From contig CM049311.1 of NCBI GenBank assembly GCA_026874595.1, forward strand, positions 65,701,953 to 65,765,952: DNA of 64,000 nt. Reading direction: 5' to 3'. Source of the DNA: Sipunculus nudus (lineage: Eukaryota > Annelida > Sipuncula > Golfingiida > Sipunculidae). The notes beneath the pieces were generated by a model. The model was given only the letters and a program-made list of their open reading frames with translations, was not told the DNA's origin and searched no databases. This document shows, in pieces, positions 61,499 to 64,000 of the stretch; the first letter of the stretch is position 1; each line of letters opens with the position of its first letter. A program made the position numbers and the translations under genes.

Positions 61499-62131
61499 TT
61501 TTAAAAAGTTATGGGCTCAAACAAAATGCATTTTGTAAAAAATCAGGAAAGATATTCGATCACTTAACACAAAACATGTTAAAGCTAAGGATTTTTTTCC
61601 AGTAATATAACTTTAATTAATCTAAAATTAAATTGTATACCCAAAATTAGATCAAAATCTTTAATTTTTTTTTTAAATATTAGCAAAATAAAAAATTGGT
61701 ACCTTAAATTTTTCCCAACTTTGGCCACGGCATGTTTTTTCCTGTTAGTACTGTGGATTTAATTTTTACAGCATGTACACATAAGGATTTAATCTGAAAT
61801 TTGAAAAGAAAAGCTGCAAAATTAGACTAGTTATTCATTTTTTGGAGGTCCTTGTTGTATTCCCTTACATTGTCAAGCAGTCCACTTTGGTCACTGTAGG
61901 TCATTCAGTGCAGCTCTCTATGCTCCCCTGGCTGTTGGCATAATGTTATGTAATCCCATCACTAATGCAAGCCCTCTCTCCACTGGGTTGAGCTTGATCA
62001 GGCTGTCTGCAGTTAATACCACATGGAGCCTTTTTCTCTCCCCCCCCCCCCCACCCCCACCCCCACCCCATTCTGTTTACAGACCTGTACTATGAATTAG
62101 ATGAATCTTATAATTAACATTTTTTTTCCAG

Positions 62132-62224
62132 CAACGAGCAGTAACAACAGAGACCCCTCCGAAACCCATCCCTTCAATACACAGGACTAATAAACAAGAT
62201 GAATCTTATAATTTTAATGTTAAA
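62132..62224 (+). CDS. Candidate distal alternative terminal exon
   Basis: A strong acceptor (cattttttttccag) is followed in phase 0 by QRAVTTETPPKPIPSIHRTN, then KQDESYNFNVK and a TGA at 62222-62224. Phase 0 matches the out-phase of the 35668-35803 exon, so a transcript could splice TTNQPQ to QRAVTTE, skipping the intermediate exons. The same start in phase 1 gives ATSSNNRDPSETHPFNTQD and a stop at 62188. The segment lies between the 5' and 3' ends of a family I element, so capture of a gene fragment, exonisation or chance are all possible. No homologue is recognised. Confidence 0.35.
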
Positions 62225-63616
62225 TGAATTCTTTTTGATGAGACTTGGACAATTTTGATTTTTTAAAAGAAAAAATTGTTCAGGAATTTAATCGTAATAT
62301 TCAAATGTGAAAAAAATATTAGGATCTAATGTAAGTGCTAACTGACAAGATTTAAGAAGATATAAATACTTTGTAACATTTCATTCTTATCTCTTTAAGC
62401 TGGCGGGGTCTAGGTGTGAATAACACTGTTTACTTAGTATTAAAATTAGGAGTATTGGTCAAACTTGGTGGGATCAATCTTTAACTCATATGGCCATATA
62501 TTTAACTTTTGAAAACTTAATTACCTTCACACATAATTTGTTTATGTAATGTTACTTTTATATAACACTTACCGTAGGCCCATTTTTCCCTTGGTGCATT
62601 CCATATGTTGCAGTTACTAATATTTTCCAAAATTCAGCTGAGCGATGTGACCCATGGGTCCATTGTTTCTATATTTTGAGACCTTCAAAGATGATGTCGT
62701 CTGTTAACAGGTCACAAATCGTAACCATTTGACCTAAAATCTTATTACTTGACAACCAGCGAGGTTCAATGAAAACTCCTTGGAAACCTGAAATTAGGTC
62801 TCTGTTACCCCCGCCCCCGAATAATGATACCCAAGCTCCAGTATCTGAATAAAAATTGCACATGATTCTTTGCATGCATATTGATCATGGAGTATATCAT
62901 CTGTTCCTGTAGAATGGTGTTTCTAATTTTTACTCATTTTTATCTCTATTTATGAGAACTTCAAAGATGCGGTCATCAGTTAACAGCTAGGGCATCAATC
63001 GTAACCATAAAGCCTTGTATCATGAACCTCTGCATCCTGAGAGGTCCTCAAAAGTTCTCAGAAACCTGAAATTAGGTCACATAGACCTAAATTCTTAGGG
63101 TTAATTTAAGAAATACTAATTGCCAGATTCCTTTGAATTGCTTGATGGATTGTCATAAAATTTGGTGTGCTTATTGAGTCTAATGAACCTTCGCTACTTA
63201 GCATAAATGGTGGTTCCATCTGCAGTATCTTATTTCTTTGAAATTTTACCTGTATTTTTGAGAACACTATAGGTCTGTTAACAAGGCACAAATCATACCC
63301 GTAAAGGCGAAAATCATGAGCTTCTGCATCCTGAGCGTTCCTCAAAGGTTTTCAGAAACCCGAAATTAGGTCCCTCTGACCTATATTCTCCAACTTACGG
63401 GGGGTGTTTGAGCATCCCAGAACCAATGTAAAATACATACAAATTGCCAGATTCCTCAGAAGAGGCTGGATGGCTCGTTATTAAATTTGGTGTGCTTATG
63501 GGTCTTGATGAACTTAAGTTAATATGCACGGATGATGATGCCACCTACATTATCTAAACTGGTTGCAATATTGTCAACAAGAAAGTCGGCTGAGCGTCAT
63601 GACCCATGGGTCACTT

Positions 63617-64000
63617 TTTAAGATCTGCCAAGATTTAATAACCGATCCCTTACCATTCTATGAAGATATGTTACGATTCCATGACGATCCGTTCTGATCT
63701 TCTTCGATCATCACGATATTTATCTACGATATCTGACACTTGATTGGATCCCTTACGTTCAAGAAAATCCATTGCCTTTTGTTGCCTTCTGAGGACGTAT
63801 ATACACGATTGGGACAAGATCGGTATAAAAAGAAAGTAGATTTTGCATTCCAACAGTCTGTCCAGTGACTCCTCCGACGAAACATGCATGGACGAAACCC
63901 ACGGCAGTCGAAGGAATACAACGATAGAACATTCGTAGGACTGTCATGGGTAGAACGGGCGGCAATCGTTGGGCTGTCGTAGGAAAGTCTTAACGATTCG
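63617..64000. other. Unassigned sequence at window edge
   Basis: CG-richer sequence with overlapping minus-strand frames (63671-63889, 63724-63921, 63759-63965). None shows a recognised domain. It may be the edge of another repeat or an exon continuing outside the window. Confidence 0.35.

Larger units (their letters stand above)
59585..62665 (+). mobile_element. Family I type A element nested in type B
   Basis: 5' AGCTCGGCTGCC/CATCTGAGCT hairpin with GTCC repeats; 3' TTCAGCTGAGCGATGTGACCC, ATGGGTCCATTG. Its body is partly duplicated in tandem (about 59700-60380 and 60384-61930), the second half interrupted by family III. Bases 61930-62634 are unlike other copies and contain a candidate exon and a C/A-rich run. 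Confidence 0.65.
59211..63616 (+). mobile_element. Family I type B element split by a type A insertion
   Basis: 5' end AGCTCAGCTGACTTAGTCTA with GTCC/GGCC repeats; interrupted at 59584 within a T run and resumed at 62666 (TTTCTATATTTTGAGACC), matching the intact phrase at 11637-11650. It ends GGCTGAGCGTCATGACCC and ATGGGTCACTTTTT at about 63616. Confidence 0.7.

Overview
The window is animal nuclear DNA: AT-rich, with long introns and very dense in repeats. The mix of microsatellite-bearing, hairpin-ended repeat elements recalls bivalve or other lophotrochozoan genomes, but that is an inference and the species cannot be named from the sequence. No rRNA, tRNA, CRISPR array or intact transposase/Rep-helicase gene was seen.

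The only gene I can support is on the + strand: the 3' two thirds of a DHHC S-palmitoyltransferase of the ZDHHC9/14/18 (fly approximated) group, closest by eye to ZDHHC14. Exons are at 18738-18875 (DHHC motif), 24675-24723, 30555-30657 (TM4, TTxE), 31451-31560 (PaCCT region), 35668-35803 and 38139-38232 (tail), then a terminal exon at 52184. All codon phases join correctly. The upstream exons (start codon, TM1/TM2, most of the Cys-rich domain) were not found and are probably upstream of the window. Intron 24724-30554 is not GT-AG: it has an ATATCCTTT donor, a CCTTGAC branch site and an AC acceptor, as in a U12-type AT-AC intron. The C-terminus appears to be variable, with a 4-nt tandem donor, a stop-containing cassette exon (38788-38843) and a distal candidate exon (62132).

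Most of the remaining sequence is four families of non-autonomous elements, called I-IV here. Their sequences are largely unrelated but share one plan: a 5' end carrying a 9-13 bp subterminal inverted repeat, often within a hairpin; usually a GC-rich microsatellite (GTCC or CCG type) just behind it; a core of 280-340 bp tandem units; the matching inverted repeat near the 3' end; and a 3' hairpin followed by CTAG or CTTG, abutting T. This resembles Helentron/HINE-type Helitron relatives. All four families carry the palindrome GGTGGCGCCACC in the core. They are nested in each other (I in I, IV in III, III in I, II in I), so several pre-insertion sites can be read inside the window.

Layout: 1-9000, family II higher-order array, then family I holding a family III copy; 9-13 kb, AT-rich spacer, a palindromic minisatellite and a clean family I copy; 13.1-17.6 kb, a III/IV/III/pogo-MITE nest; 17.6-38.3 kb, the palmitoyltransferase exons with element-filled introns; 38.3-52.1 kb, a large last intron built of family I copies and a 1.73 kb tandem duplication; 52.2-55.9 kb, terminal exon and 3' UTR; 55.9-59.2 kb, no recognised gene; 59.2-63.6 kb, a further family I nest.
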